From Phytophthora hibernalis (Eukaryota > Oomycota > Peronosporomycetes > Peronosporales > Peronosporaceae): a stretch of 64,000 nt of DNA. Numbering within the stretch: the stretch's first letter is position 1; every line of letters starts with the position of its first letter. Where the stretch lies: assembly GCA_012656075.1 (NCBI GenBank), contig JAAKBF010000343.1, forward strand, positions 1 through 64,000, written 5' to 3'. A program made the translations under genes and the position numbers. The notes under the pieces are model-generated. The model was not told the origin of the DNA. It saw nothing but the letters and a program-made list of their open reading frames with translations, and made no database searches. This document shows, one piece after another, positions 11,113-23,279 of this stretch.

Positions 11113-14100
11113 ATGAGCTCCGAGTGGGAAGAAGCGTACGACGAGGCCTCAGGACGCGCCTACTACTTCAATCGGCTGTAGGTAAAATCACATCTCGATG
11201 CACTCGTGGAACCAGTAAACCCACCCATATTTGTGAAATTCAGCACAGGAGACACATCGTGGACACTGCCAGGTGAAGCCTCGGCAGAAGCTGGATCCTC
11301 TACCACTGAAAGTGATTGGCAGCAGAGCTTCGATGAAGCCTCGCAGACAACTTATTACTACAACATTCATACTGGCGAGACCTCTTGGACGCTTCCCGAA
11401 CATGACGAAGATGAAGTCGACCTCGCGTACTTGACCTTCGCCGTAGTGCGTTTGCAGTCCATGTACCGAGGTGCTAAAGAACGCAAGCGAGCCCGTCGTC
11501 TTGTGAAAGCTCAGTTCCAATGCACCACGGACCCAGACTCGGGGAAGACGCTGTACACTAATCTGAGCACGAACAGATCTTCCTGGACGAAACCTGCACT
11601 GTTCGGCCCACTTATGATTCCTGCCGATGGCGGTGAAGACGAAGTGGACAAGGATGAAGATGACGACGATGATAGTGACTTCGAAGGGTTCCAGCAGGAT
11701 GCAGCACGAGATGCCGAAGATGAAGAAGTTGCGGCCGCGCAAGCTGTGAGTGAAAGTGAAAAGGTTGAACTGGATGAATCCACCAAGAGAAAGTTGAGTC
11801 GTAAGTATCCTCGATCGAAAGCTCAACAGATCGTAGATGAAGCTGAGGATGCTGGTAAACAGGCTCAGCTACTGGATATGAGTGGCCTTGACGCGTGGAG
11901 GCTGTCGTCTCGCATTTGGAATTTGAGGTTCGTAAAAAAACTCGTGCTTTCGCACAACAGCTTGGCGCGAATTCCGTCAGGGATCCAGGACTTGAGTCTC
12001 TTGGAGGAGCTCGATGTGAGTTACAATCAAATCACTCGACTCCCATCCTGTCTCCAAACAACGAAGACACTGACGGCGATTCGTGCGTCGCATAACTTCA
12101 TACAGACATTCTCGCCTAAGTTATGGAAGCTGCGAGAAATTCGTCATTTAGACCTCTCACACAACCGACTCAAGGAGATGCCGTACATCGAAGGAGATTT
12201 GAAGCTACTTCGGGATACGCGAGAATGGCATGTTGGTGTCGGGCTGCTGGTTGGGCTCCAAGTGCTGCTTTTGAATGACAATCTGCTTGTCGAAGCGCCG
12301 AAGTCGATTGAAAAGTGTGGCCATCTCACGCTGCTGGATTTGTCCAACAATCAACTCACATCGCTTGGCGACGAAATCCCGGCACTCACCTCGCTGCAGA
12401 AATTGGTGCTACACCATAACGCTCTGCGGGCGCTACCAGAAGCTATTGGCAGTCTATCCAACTTACAGGAGCTGGATGCAGCACATAATCGCTTGATAAC
12501 ACTCCCAGGAAGTATCGGAGCCTTGGTCAATCTAGAGAAGCTACTGCTCTTTTCCAACCATCTGAGGCAGCTCCCCATAGAGTTCGGAGCGCTGAGTCAA
12601 TTGCATCATATGGATCTCGATCAGAACCCCAAACTCACCAATCTCCAAGACTTCTTCCGCCATCTCTCCAGTATCTCCTTCTTTTCTGCATCGTCGTGTG
12701 GGATTGTCACCTTCGAGTCCCTGGACTTCCTCAGAGATTCACCAGTCCAAACACTGCGTCTGCGACAGAATGCGCTGCTAGAGTTCCCACTGCTTATTGG
12801 CCACGCTGCAATGCAAGACACACTTCAAGAACTCGTCTTGGCTGGTAACTACCTCACTCAAGTGCCTTTAGCGGTGTTGCTGTACTGCAGTCACCTGCAG
12901 CATTTGGATCTCTCGAACAACTCGCTACGAGTTCTCCCCACCGAAATCGCCCACCTACGAAGACTGGAAGTATTGGATCTTAGCATGAATGCGCTTCCAG
13001 AGCTTCCTGATGAACTGACACAGTTGCCACGTCTACGAGAGCTGAAGTGCGATCACAACGAGCTGAAACGTTTACCATTGCGCATCGGGAACCTGACTGA
13101 ATTGACCAAACTGAGCGTGCCGTTCAACCGACTCGAATCGTTCCCAACGTCTCTGATGGAGCTAACAAAGCTCCGAGCGTTATATGCTAGTGACAACCTG
13201 CTGTCCGCTCCACCTCCAGTGATATCCCGCATCAAATGTTTTTGTGAGTTCTCCAACAATCCGTTCACTGCCCAGCAACTTGATCAGCGCCAGGACCGAC
13301 GTGAACGCCTTGGTCTTGCGTCAAAATTTGTTGACGGTGGAGATTTCACCAAAGCAGAAGAACTCTTGTCGAGGTTGATCAACGAAGTCAAGACGCTTCC
13401 TTACGTCGAACAAAATCTTGCGAGTCCGCAACTGCATTACAAGCGTGGACTGTGCCGCTTCATGCTGGTACGCACTCCCAAGTTGTACTTGGGGCACTGC
13501 ATGCTGGCCTTCTAACCCTTGATTTGTCTTGATACGTAGCTGAAGAGGGCAAGACAGGAAATTGATGAATCTTCTACTGTGATCAACACGTACGAGCACG
13601 ACATGCATGGAGCGGAACTGATCCACGCTCACGAGCTTCGACTAAAGACTAAGCATCAAAAAGTCCACGAGGAGCGACCAGAATCACCAATACACCACTC
13701 GGAAAACAACAATCAAGACTCAATCAAGAAATCGTACACACAGGCGGTAAATCAGCGTTCACAAGCGAGGCAAAACCACCAGACGTTTGCCAACGGGGCG
13801 CTCAAAGACCTGCAAGTGGCGACTGAGCTCGAGTGCGCTGAGCTCACAACAGCATTCCACCTCAAGGGAATTGTCCATATGGCGCTGCATCAATACCGCG
13901 ATGCCGTCGAGAACTTGACCAAGGCTTTAAAAGCTGTCCATTCTCCACTCCCAGACCATGAGAACACGGACAACCAGCAAGATGCCATCGCTGGAGATGA
14001 AATTGAGCATCCATCAACCATTCCTGAGTCTAGCATCCAGCTTTTCATGTATCGAGCAGAAGCGTACCGTGGACTTGGGCAGCTACCATCAGCCATTGCC

Positions 14101-14835
14101 GATTTGCGGCATGTCATATCCCGGCACCCAATTCAGCGCGACAGCACGGCTATTGCAACACTGGAGAGTGAATACTTGCGGGCTTGGGAAGCTGAGAAAG
14201 CTGGCTACTCAGTAGACGATGCTGCACTACTCCGTGCCTTTAATATCGAAGCTAGATCGGGGCTCGCTCGGCGACCTGAAGTAATTGATATCCACGCCGA
14301 AGCCCTGACCACAGCTACTGCCAAAAAGAAAGCAGGCAGCCAGAAGACCGCCATCGCCACCAAGCGTCTCCCACCAGCCAAACGGTTCCGCGTTGACTGT
14401 GAAGCGCACAGGGAGGCACTGGTAGCAAAACGAAAACAGGCTCGAGCCCCGTTCGAAGAGATCAGCGCTCGCAGTCGCGCTTTCCTGGCTCGAGCACGCG
14501 ACTTCAAGCGCGAAATTCGCGCCAACCTGGAAATGGAGATGGAAGAGACTCGGCAAAGGCACGTGGAGAGAGAAATCGCTCTCGAGAACGAGAGACGACG
14601 CCTCGAGCAGCAGCGCGAAGTGGGCGAGCGGATGATCATGAAGTACGAAGACGAGTGGATGCACTGGCTCGTTGCGCAAGAACTACGACTCGAAATCGAG
14701 CGCCAACGACGCGCGGACGAGGCTCAACAGCGTGCCGACGCTAAAGCCACGTACGCTGCTAGACTCTCAAAACGCGGCGGCAAGCGGCAATCATCGGTGG
14801 GCCAGCGCGGAAAACCCAACGCGAAGCGGAACTGA
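11113..14835 (+). CDS. WW-IQ-LRR-TPR-like-coiled-coil protein, three exons
   Basis: A large predicted scaffold or adaptor protein of about 1194 residues. Exons: 11113-11177, 11244-13467 and 13540-14835. The introns (66 and 72 nt) start GTAGGT and GTACGC and end TTCAG and CGTAG, and splicing keeps the frame. Domains: WW at about 4-36 (split by intron 1) and a second WW at 44-74 (HTGETSWTLP). Then an IQ-like basic helix (about 84-110), a third WW-like repeat (112-141) and an acidic stretch (150-194). Some twenty leucine-rich repeats of the LxxLxLSxNxLxxLP type fill about 229-694. TPR-like helices follow (for example FHLKGIVHMALHQYRDA), then a basic Glu/Arg coiled coil to the end. WW domains bind Pro-rich ligands and the IQ suggests calmodulin. 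Pathway unknown. It converges with SNRNP27, 148 bases away. Confidence 0.9.
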
Positions 14836-14983
14836 GAGAAATAACCAAAGACAACACCACTAACTATAGAGCATGTAAACACAGAGACAGGTTAGAAGCT
14901 ACCAGGACGTTCATCTGGAGCCCAATGTATTGCATCGATCTTTCGTCAACCAACCCAGTTTCATTGTCAGAGAGCACCCACCT

Positions 14984-15584
14984 CTAGGCCTTGTCCAGTG
15001 GGCGGTTGAAGCCTCCTCGGCGGTTCATGTACTGGCGGTAGTCTCTCTTGGTCTCACGACGTGCAGTACCCACAGCTGCCGTCTTGTGATTCTCCTCCAC
15101 CTCCTTCCCTTTGGTGGTCTCGAAGCCTCCGAAGCCCAGCAACAACTTCATCTGCTCTTCTTCACTTAAGTGCGACAACGTATTCACCTCCTGCTTGGGC
15201 TGCTCGACCTCCTTCACCCTACATAACAAGGTAGAACGTTCTACGTTAGAATTTTACCCACTCTACCTTTTTTGTTCTACCACTCTACCTGTCGGTTTCA
15301 TGTGTTCTACGCGAGGTAGAACGGGACGTAGAGCGACCCCGAGACACCGGAGAGCGGCTCTTGGACCTGCTGCGACTGTAGGAGCGACGTCTTGTGCGGC
15401 GCCTGCTTCTACTGCGACTCCTGCGGTCCCTACGACGCCCACGAGAGGGAGAACGGGAGCGCGAACGGGACGCAGAGGTAGAGCGACGGCGTCGGCGGCT
15501 AGGGGTCGACGTGTCGCGGCGTCGACGGCGGCCCAAGCTGTCCAAGGAGCTGCTACGGCTTCGACTGCGAGGCATTTTTGACAA
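14984..15584 (-). CDS. SNRNP27: U4/U6.U5 tri-snRNP 27 kDa protein homologue
   Basis: A component of the spliceosomal tri-snRNP in the nucleus. Exon 1 is 15584-15289 and exon 2 is 15218-14984. The intron (GTAGAG..TGTAG, 70 nt) joins 'HETDR' to 'VKEVEQPKQ' in frame, giving about 176 residues. The N-terminal two thirds is an SR/RS-rich low-complexity region, as in the human protein. The C-terminus carries the family signature: SEEEQMKLLLGFGGFETTKGK, then KRDYRQYMNRRGGFNRPLD. The length and domain order match the family. The plus-strand ORF over the RS region is a shadow of the Arg/Ser codons. Confidence 0.92.
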
Positions 15585-15883
15585 TGAAGATGTGTGTGGT
15601 TTTGGAGATTATTGGGTTGAGTTAATAAATCGGCTGGAATTTCATATATCAAAAGGCATTTCATTTTTTAAAAATGCATTGAAATTTAAAAATACACTTA
15701 AAAGTTTTAAAAGAAAAAACTACAGTCTTAGTTACGTTTTGGAGCTGAAAATATTACAAGAAACAAGAGTAAATCATATTTTTACAAATATTATAGGCAT
15801 TCATACAACAAGGAATAATACGAATACGCTGGCAGGACAGCCATCGATTTTGGAGACAGTACCGAAAAAGAAGAAGAGGCGAC
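15585..15883. other. AT-rich spacer
   Basis: An AT-rich stretch (about 15600-15830) between SNRNP27 and the first Crypton relic. It contains the presumed SNRNP27 promoter but no motif that I can name. Confidence 0.4.
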
Positions 15884-17724
15884 ATGAGTATTACCGCGTT
15901 CGTTCCTACAAACACGCAGAAAGCGCGCAGCACCAGAATTGGCGCGTTTGAGCGGATGCTGGAGGAGGAGAATCTTAGCATGGAATTTCTCCATGCTATC
16001 TTTCTCCTGGACACCTCCGGTAAACGCTCAGCGGTCACTATGGACCGGTTTGGCTTCTATCTCGCCACAAAGGAAGGTAAGAAAGGTAAGCTTGCTCGCA
16101 ATACCTCGACTTCATACCATAGAAATGTCAAACTTTGGCTGTTTGATAAGTACCACCCCCATCTGCGTGTGTCTACTGAGTTGATCCTACTAAAGCAAAG
16201 AAAGACTCTAGAAAACACTGCTTGAAAAGAGAGAAGGGTGGATTGATAATAAAGCTCCTAGGAGGATTTACGGTCACTGATACGCTTCGTGTACAGCACA
16301 GCACGCGTCAATTCCGACTACCAAGATGGCTTTTAGCATGCCTCATGTGGCATTGCTTTGGCCGGTCTTCCTTATTTTGGCTACATTCGGTAGCAACACG
16401 TGTCAGTGTCAGCAGACGGCACGTTCTATCTTTGGCTTCTCCGGGTCAAGACATCGGAAGAGCACGGACTCACTTTGATTCCGGACAAGAACGACTTCTT
16501 GACGTGCCATCTGCATGCGCTGGCCGTAGCGCTCGCGACGCAGGACGCTCCGTGTGAAGCGCTGATTGGCCAGGTCTCAGCACTCATATCTCACGACGCG
16601 ACACTGTACGATTTGCTGGCTGCTGAACCTGCTTCTCTACAAGTTGCTCTGGTGCCCACGGTGGTATCGCTGCCGGCATCCATCGACTCAAATCCCGTCC
16701 AAGCTCCCGACCCCTCAGTAATGCCGCAAACACCGCCCGTTTCTGCCCAGAAAAATCCGGCCAAGCGAGGCGAAGACAACGTGCATGCGTACGTCATCAG
16801 GATACTCTAGCGAGTTGCTGAGCTCGCTGGAGCCACCGCTGACGTGATCACGCACTCCTTCTGTCGCGGTGGAGCCCAGCACGCGAACGGCGACGACCGC
16901 GTGGCCGCTCAGTGGATTATTTGACCGCGTCGCCTGAAATATGACGAAGAAAAACAAGGCCTTCGCCTACGTCACCAACACCGCACGGGAGGGCAGGAAG
17001 GTGGCGAGCGTCTTGAGCGGGTGGGGCGCTGATGACAAGCCACCGATCATCGACACAGAAATGCTCGAAGAAGCGGTTCGAGAACGGCTTGCACGTTTTC
17101 AGGCGCTCCTCCTCGGTTCCTGTTCGGTTCTATAGGATCAACGTCTCAACGTAAGTAACAAGGTACGCGGCGTACCTCAACAGGTACTACCCAAGTATGA
17201 AGGGACTCACGCCGACTGCACCCATTGTTCAACACGTGGAGGAGTGAATGGTAGTCGCTGGCATCCCGACCGGTGACGTGCACGCGTGGTCTGTCACCCT
17301 GAACCACGAAGCCGCGCCACCTGTCCCAGAACAAGAACGAGATACCAGCAAACACACATGCCCAAGAAAGGATCACCTTCTGGCTGTAATTGACGAGCTT
17401 ATTACATCGAACAAGGCCATGGCTGCGCGTATGACTATCGTCGAGGCCGCGCTGCTTAAATCAAAAGGGCTACAAGAAATCACTGATCAAGATCACGAAC
17501 AAGCACAAGATATGTCAGATCAAGAACCAAAGCCCAAGCGCAGGAACAAACAAGCTACGAACCTGTCGTCGACGTGGTTCGAGTGGTACACGCACGTGCC
17601 GCGTGCCTGGGACCCCGCGGACAGGCAGAAGAAGTCCGAGTCCCGCTACGTCGTCGTCATCATGAAGCTCTTCTTGGACGGGGACTTCATCCTTGACTGC
17701 AAGGCGGAGGACTACAAGAAATAA
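15884..17724 (+). pseudogene. Crypton-type tyrosine recombinase, relic A
   Basis: Cryptons are DNA transposons that move with a tyrosine recombinase. This copy keeps the parts in order but in several frames. The N-terminal domain starts MSITAFVPTNTQKARS (15884) and includes YHRNVKLWLFDKYHP. The catalytic region is readable at about 16400-17060: DFLTCHLHALAVALATQ, then THSFCRGGAQHAN, then NKAFAYVTNTAREGRKVAS with the presumed nucleophile Tyr. A C-terminal domain (17248-17724) carries STWFEWYTHVPRAWDPADRQ, which resembles the GCR1_C-like DNA-binding region of oomycete Cryptons. A stop after the Pro-rich linker (16808) and frameshifts inactivate it. In the HxxR motif the Arg position reads Cys. 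Confidence 0.72.
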
Positions 17725-18060
17725 ATCCTCGACGCCGGTAGCCGCGCGGAAGAAAGGCTGCTCAAGTTCCTTAAGGGCGTGGTGTCAACGCGAAGGAGGC
17801 ATGTAATGCCCTGCGTCCGCTGCACAAGTCCGGTGGCCATGACGACCACATTATGACATACAAGCGTTCGCTCGCCATTGGAAGCATTATGGATGCGGCA
17901 CCTATTAGCACACAAGACATGCTCACCGTTGTAGGCCACGTGTAAGACAGAGCGAGATTCCAGCATGCACGTTCATTCGTACATACATACAACACATACA
18001 ACTCATAAACCCATCACACCGCACACGCACTCATCACAGCTCGTACACCGCATGCACTCG

Positions 18061-18489
18061 TCACAGCTTGCACACGTCAGACTCTCTCCAACAGGCCGCA
18101 CACAGCAGACGGTCACCAAAGGCCGCTTTCCGCACAGGCCGCTCAACGCTCAACGCCGCTCGCCACCGGTCTCTCTTCGTATCGCCATGGCCGTCGGCGA
18201 CCAAAGCTTCTTCGGGCTCCCACGTGTCCTCCCAGACACACTTGCGCTCATACCCTCCCAAGGGACGAGGCCGACGACGCGTTATCTTGCGCAAGCGGTA
18301 CATGGGTATCACCGCTTCCTCGTCCGATTCCGGTACAGAGGGACTGGCAGGTGCAGCTGCCGGGATGTGGTCCGCACCGACCTCGTCTTCATCTTCCGAA
18401 CAACACCGCCCACAAGGCATCACCTCGAGCTCGTCGATGTCCTCCAGGATAGGAGCACGGGCCGAGTTGGATATCATTTTTTGGGTCAA
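18061..18489 (-). pseudogene. Chromodomain-like fragment
   Basis: A 142-residue minus ORF contains PMYRLRKITRRRPRPLG and, further on, WEDTWEPEEALV. The latter is the typical C-terminal signature of a chromodomain (EDTWEP-E). The middle of the domain is degraded. Chromodomains occur in chromovirus integrases and in some DNA transposons of these genomes; no partner enzyme is visible next to it. It lies about 340 bases beyond Crypton relic A. Function cannot be assigned from this fragment alone. Confidence 0.4.
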
Positions 18490-18575
18490 ATTCGGTCAAG
18501 GTCAAAATGGGTCAACACATTTATTTGGGTCAAAAGGCGGGTCAAATTTGACATGGGTCAAATTGGATCAAATTT
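18482..18575. repeat. Clustered GGGTCAAA motifs
   Basis: Seven copies of GGTCAA (mostly GGGTCAAA/T) occur within about 94 bases at irregular spacing of 8-20 bases. It differs from the TTTAGGG telomere repeat known from oomycetes. It could be a decayed microsatellite or transposon subterminal motifs. Confidence 0.5.
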
Positions 18576-19002
18576 TATCATGATAAAAAGGGTAAGGAGT
18601 TTAACCTTTAAAATCAAGTAAATATGTTAGTCTAAAACGTGGTCAAAACTCCTTTTGGAATGCGCGCGAAAGCATGCCATTCCGTTGTCACAATATAGCA
18701 AAATTGCCCGGATTTGCTCGGTTGCGGCTGTTTGCTATCCCCGAGCTCGGGGATCGCCACACGAAACTACAAGGAATTCAACGATTGACGAGGAAGGACA
18801 CACGACGTTACGAGCAATGTCATGATCAGCGTGGTATCGACCGTAGGACGAGCGAAGTGATGGTAACGACAGCTCGTAACTAGCTATAAGGAGGAGATAC
18901 CCCACATATCTTGCTCGAACTCAAATATACTCACTTTTAAATTGCCTTCTTACCTCGCAAGCATCAAGCTCACGACCTCTACTCCTCCAACCTTCAGCAA
19001 CA

Positions 19003-19398
19003 ATGGCTACCAACCTTCCTCCGATCGATTTCTGCAACGACGGATCGGTTTGGAGTGATGTCTCCAATCAGACGATTATCCTCGAGTCAACGCCAGTCGA
19101 AACGTTGGGCACCCGGAGGGAGAAGAAAATGGAGATCACCGTCGTTTGAGCGGAGGTGAACTTCAACCTCCAGACGTTCAAGTCGAACTGCCAACCAACG
19201 CGTCCCAGAGGAACAAGTCCATGACTTATCAAGGGTATTCCTACGCATACTACTACACCGGGGCTTCTTCCACGAACTATCGGTGCAGTGTCTACCGACG
19301 GACGGATTGCAAGGCCAAGCTTTTTGTGACGGATACTGGAACCAAGGGGTCAGGTGAACATCAGCCTGATTGTGCTTCTGACGTCCGGCGCCCGATAA
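19003..19398 (+). pseudogene. MULE transposase N-terminal FLYWCH zinc-finger fragment
   Basis: From the ATG at 19003 the frame reads MATNLPPIDFCNDGSVWSDV and stops at 19147-19149. A second frame, from 19146, continues with LQPPDVQVELPTNASQ, then MTYQGYSYAYYY, YRCSVYRRTDCKAKLFV and GEHQPDC. The Cys..Cys..His pattern and the Tyr-rich opening fit a FLYWCH finger as found at the start of Mutator-like transposases. The catalytic part is missing: the sequence passes directly into the end of Crypton relic B on the other strand. It is probably a truncated MULE cut by, or abutting, that insertion. Confidence 0.6.
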
Positions 19399-19416
19399 GT
19401 TCAAGCTCAACTGTCC

Positions 19417-20550
19417 TCAACCCGCTTGTAGAGCTTGGACACGGTCGTGAATTGGTGGATCAAGTGCGTGGAGAGATGGAAGACGGGCTCCTTCTTTCGG
19501 GCTCCATCCACTCAAGACACAGGCAACCCGCTGGTCGGCCTGCGTAGTACCCAGCATGTACCCGAACGCTTTATTGACACGGTCCAGCTGCCACCCACCG
19601 CGCTCAATAATCCAGGTCTCAGCCAAGCTACCGTCGTTGGCGTGCATTGCCGCACCACGCCGGAAGGAGTGCGAGGTAAGCCTTATCTGTCTCTTTTGCG
19701 CTGTTTGCTTGACTCTAACCAACAATCGGTTCATGCACCAGGCACAGCTCGCTTGTTGGAAGACTGCGGCCCACCTTGCACTGCCTCCATGCTGTCGTCT
19801 GCCTCGAGAAGCTCCACAAGACTGAGCTCTGCTACGTCGCTCGCGTTCGCAGCGCTTCTCTTCGTGGTAAGAAACTGAGGGAAGAAGCGTTTGCTAGGAG
19901 CGGTTTGCATAGTGAGAGCAGCGGCTAAAGTAAAGAGCGGGCAAGTTAAGAAGCATGTTGGGTCCTTGAACAGCGAGATGCCCTTGTAATAATGCTGTTT
20001 TGACGCGCTTGAATCTGAGAAATAATACGCCACCTAATTGGAAAACAACAATTGAGACTAGTAACTTGGCTTAGAGAAAACCCTTGAAATGGCTTACCAG
20101 GTAGTACGGACAGCTGCTGTTTCTCGAGTTGCTCTGCATCTGAGCTACGTCCGTACAGATACCACATCATCACTTCTAGGAGGCGTCCAGATATACGCTG
20201 TCCGCTGAGGCAGAGGTGTAAACCACCGCACGATATTTTCCAAGTCTTGCTTGGAGCACGGGGTGCTTTCTTTTCAAAAGCACCGTCCTTGCGGTTACTG
20301 CAGAACTTACCGAGCCCGGAAAGAACCTTTGCAGCTGCGGCTTTACTATTGCCCCCTGCTGCGGATACGTGTCCAGCAGCCAGTTCTTCACGTTACCAAA
20401 GTAGGCAAGACACGTATTCGTCGAGCGAGCCTTGTCTGTCGACTTAGCCAGAGAATACCGTGTCTCAGCCTCGAGAAATGCCTTAAAGGAATTAACCGCC
20501 GTAACTCTCGTCTTCTTGCTGTTGGCTGGCGCCAACGAGGCGATGGACAT
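19417..20550 (-). pseudogene. Crypton-type tyrosine recombinase, relic B
   Basis: This has the same architecture as relic A but on the minus strand. The N-terminal part begins MSIASLAPANSKKTR at 20550 and contains AYFGNVKNWLLDTYP. The middle part (20033-19731) has FKDPTCFLTCPLFTLAAAL. The catalytic end (19734-19417) has RLTSHSFRRGAAMHAND (HxxR with the Arg kept) and WIIERGGWQLDRVNKAFGYM with the presumed catalytic Tyr. The catalytic ORF is the best preserved part of any of the four relics. The gene ends at the junction with the FLYWCH fragment, so the C-terminal DNA-binding domain seen in relics A and C is absent. Frame changes separate the three pieces. Confidence 0.72.
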
Positions 20551-21537
20551 GACTCCAAATCCGCAAATGGCTGTTTCCCAACTACCGCCATCTCGGTCGG
20601 AAACCTCAGACTATTTTTAGAATATGCGTTAATATGCATGTTTGTATTGAATTTGAAATATTCTTAAAATATTCCAACTAAATATGGTCGGATTGGTCGG
20701 AATGCTGCAATTTTTCACAAGCCCCATTGATTGGACAAAAGAAGAGGAATAATCCGTTCTCATTGGTGCCTTAGCCCGTCAGAGATTCTCACAGAATTGT
20801 CTCGGTTGGAATAGCGTGGATATTATACCATACCGTAATACCTCCGACCGCCGACTCGCTCCGGCACTGGCATTAATTGTACAATAAGTTCTGTTAGACA
20901 CTCACATATGTATAAAAATGCGGAGGATCTAAAGAAGAAAGAGTTTGTCCAGCAGGCGTGCCAGAGGGTAGCTCGTATTACATATTGTAAGCGGATTATG
21001 AGGGCCTGAGACGGCCTGTGGGCCGAGAAAACGGCGTTTTACTAATATGCATTCGTTTCTACACAAAATCGCTACGGATACATGCTCACTTGCCCCAGCA
21101 GATTGGCAAGTGGGACCCCTGAAACGCGTAATTACCTTAAGCAGTGGTTGGTTAGCGAGACGGGCGTGAGTACAACTTCAAAAACGAGGTTAATTGTAAA
21201 CTACTGGCCCAGCGAGACTCTCAACCCCGCTGCTTTATATTCCACGCCATTTTTTTCTCCCGAACAAGTCCTCGGCCCCTTCTCGAATGACCAAGTGCCA
21301 GCGGCTCTTACCAGGCCTAGAGTTCATGTTTGTAAGTATGCTTATGGGCTGCAACCTTTGCTATATATGTGAGGTGTGCTTATTCTGTGTCTGATTAAAA
21401 GCGAACTCTGTAACGCAGTTATTCTTGCTGTTCCTAAAAGAGGCTAAGCTTAGTGTTGTGAACGGTGCTACCAATTCATATCTTGCAACATGGTATTTGC
21501 AAAATCTGTGCTACACCCTCTATTAGTTCTTATTGCT
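20551..21537. other. No gene recognised
   Basis: One ORF of 96 codons (21082-21372, +) has no motif I know. No repeats or RNA genes are visible. It may be decayed transposon sequence. Confidence 0.4.
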
Positions 21538-22077
21538 TTAGCTTTCGGTTTTGTTGAGCGAGCTGTCTTCCACAGCCACGTACTCGATGCAGGTCTTGCG
21601 AGCATTCGCCCGACGCTCCCTCTCAAACTTGGCGATGATCGTCTGACTCACGTGCTTGCGCGGTTCCCACGCCGGCTCCAGTTCACAAGGTAGTAAGTCA
21701 TGCGGTCCATGCGCTTGCGGTCAAGAACCTTGCACACGAAGTGCAGCACCTCATCCGCTTGATCTTCATAGGCACCCCTCGGCATCGATGTCAGAAGCAG
21801 CGTCGGTTTCGGCAGCTGGGATCGGTGCTGCGATCCACTCGCGAATGTTCTCAAGGTCGAGGCGGCGCTGGCTTCTCTTTGCGAAGAACGCAAAAATCAC
21901 TTGGATGACTTCTGGCAGATGACTTGAAGAAGCAACGGCCGTGTTCATGGTAAGTCGCAGGGGTCGGATGGCCTTGTCACTAACGCGGAACTTGTACGTC
22001 TCAAGTGCAGCAATACAGAGCTGGCTAAACTCTTTCGCGGAGCTGAAAGGGTTCTTCGTCGGCTTGGGTGCTGCCAT
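21538..22077 (-). pseudogene. Chromodomain protein, frameshifted
   Basis: The reading starts MAAPKPTKNPFSSAKEFSQ at 22077 and stays open through ENIREWIAAPIPAAE. It changes frame near 21780 to DEVLHFVCKVLDRKRMDRM-TYYLVNW and again near 21676 to EPAWEPRKHVSQTIIAKFER, ending at a stop at 21538-21540. 'KVLDRK..TYYLVNW..WEPRKHV' is the full pattern of a chromodomain (a methyl-lysine or RNA-binding fold). The second frame change is repaired by one extra G. The N-terminal part is unknown to me. It lies just downstream of Crypton relic C on the same strand; whether the two belonged to one element is open. Confidence 0.6.
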
Positions 22078-22189
22078 AGTGTTAGGGCTGTAGCTCTCGG
22101 GTGTGAATTGCAGAATGAACGGGCAGAAATCTGTCTCAATGATTTTGTGAAGAAATGACTGGTTTTCAATGGAAGGTTATGCATCATTG

Positions 22190-22887
22190 TTAAGTGATGG
22201 CTTCTAAAGTAATGATGTCGGTTGTGTGTCGCGGTACAGGATCAACGATGCGGCCAGAAACATGGAGCTGATGATAGCGACTGGCATGGGTGTTCAGGAG
22301 GCCCGTTTTGTGCAGTTTCCGCGGTTTCTTGTATACATTCTGACTTCCACGGGCCGTGATGTTGCGTTGTCGATGAAAGGAAATAAGTTCGTGCTCAGCC
22401 TTTGTGTCGGCTTCTAGGACGTCGTCTCGGTAGCGTGGAAACGTTTCGTCCAGCTGGAATCTGTCCGCAAAAACTACTTCATGAAGGTGACTAAGAGTTT
22501 GACGGTAGACCTCACGTGCTTGGTAGCGCCGTCGACTGGGCTCCACATGCGTGGCACCTGAACGTACCCCGTGAACCAGACGTCCTTCAGGTTTGTCGGC
22601 GCTGATGCGGTATGTCTTTGCTTGACTGGAGGCTCGGTAGTGCTTGGTATCTTTCTTTTGACGCTTGATGGTGTTGTTTGTTGCGGTGTGTTGTAGACCT
22701 TAGCCTTCATTATAGCCATCCGGCGTTCAAGCTTTTGGTTGACTTCGATTAATGGCTCAATCGACGTAGTTCGATGAACAACCACTGGGTGCTGTGTGAT
22801 GTCCGTTGTTGCGACTTGGGATTTAGTATGTTCTTCAGTGGCGCTGGGCTTCCGGTCAAAGGTCAAGTGCGACGACCACGCAAGCAA
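22190..22887 (-). pseudogene. Crypton C-terminal (GCR1_C-like) domain, relic C
   Basis: The upstream ORF (22887-22474) has a coiled-coil-like EVNQKLERRMAIMKAK, a basic stretch, then NLKDVWFTGYVQVPRMWSPV, matching the C-terminal domain of relic A (STWFEWYTHVPRAWDP). The frame then shifts at about 22475 to VVFADRFQLDET and later SRYHQLHVSGRIVDP. The recombinase catalytic domain is not visible upstream, which suggests a 5'-truncated copy. The domain is inferred to bind DNA from its place in Cryptons and its resemblance to the yeast Gcr1 C-terminal domain. Confidence 0.6.
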
Positions 22888-23279
22888 AGTGTTAGCGGTG
22901 AAGCCATTTTCGACAGCGCAAGCTTAGATTCGCTGAAGTAGCCAAACCCGTCCCACTCGAGTCAGCTTCGATCGACATTGCCATATTCAGCACCTCTTCC
23001 GCCCCCGGTTCGCCACTTGATCGGGGTGCACGCATTATTTTTATAGACCGGCTAGTCAGTTTAGTCGTCTTTTTAGTACCCGCATAGGTCTGGTAGACCG
23101 GGTAGCATCCTCCGCCGTCGTAATCGCGCTCGCTACACGAGGAGGCGTAGTCGTCATCACCATATCATATAGCGAGCCCGCTCTCTCGTCGATTACTTCT
23201 GCCTCTATGCCCACTGGGAGCGACTCTGCTCCTAATCCCGCTATGCTCGGGTCCGCTGCTGGGGTCGCCACACTTTGTT

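Noticed and set aside
15111..15951. Arg-rich plus-strand ORFs over 15111-15951
   Set aside because: They mirror the RS-rich exon of SNRNP27 on the other strand; the minus frame has the family signature and a clean splice.
18482..18575. Telomere-like array
   Set aside because: Motifs are GGGTCAAA-like and irregularly spaced, unlike the TTTAGGG telomere repeat.
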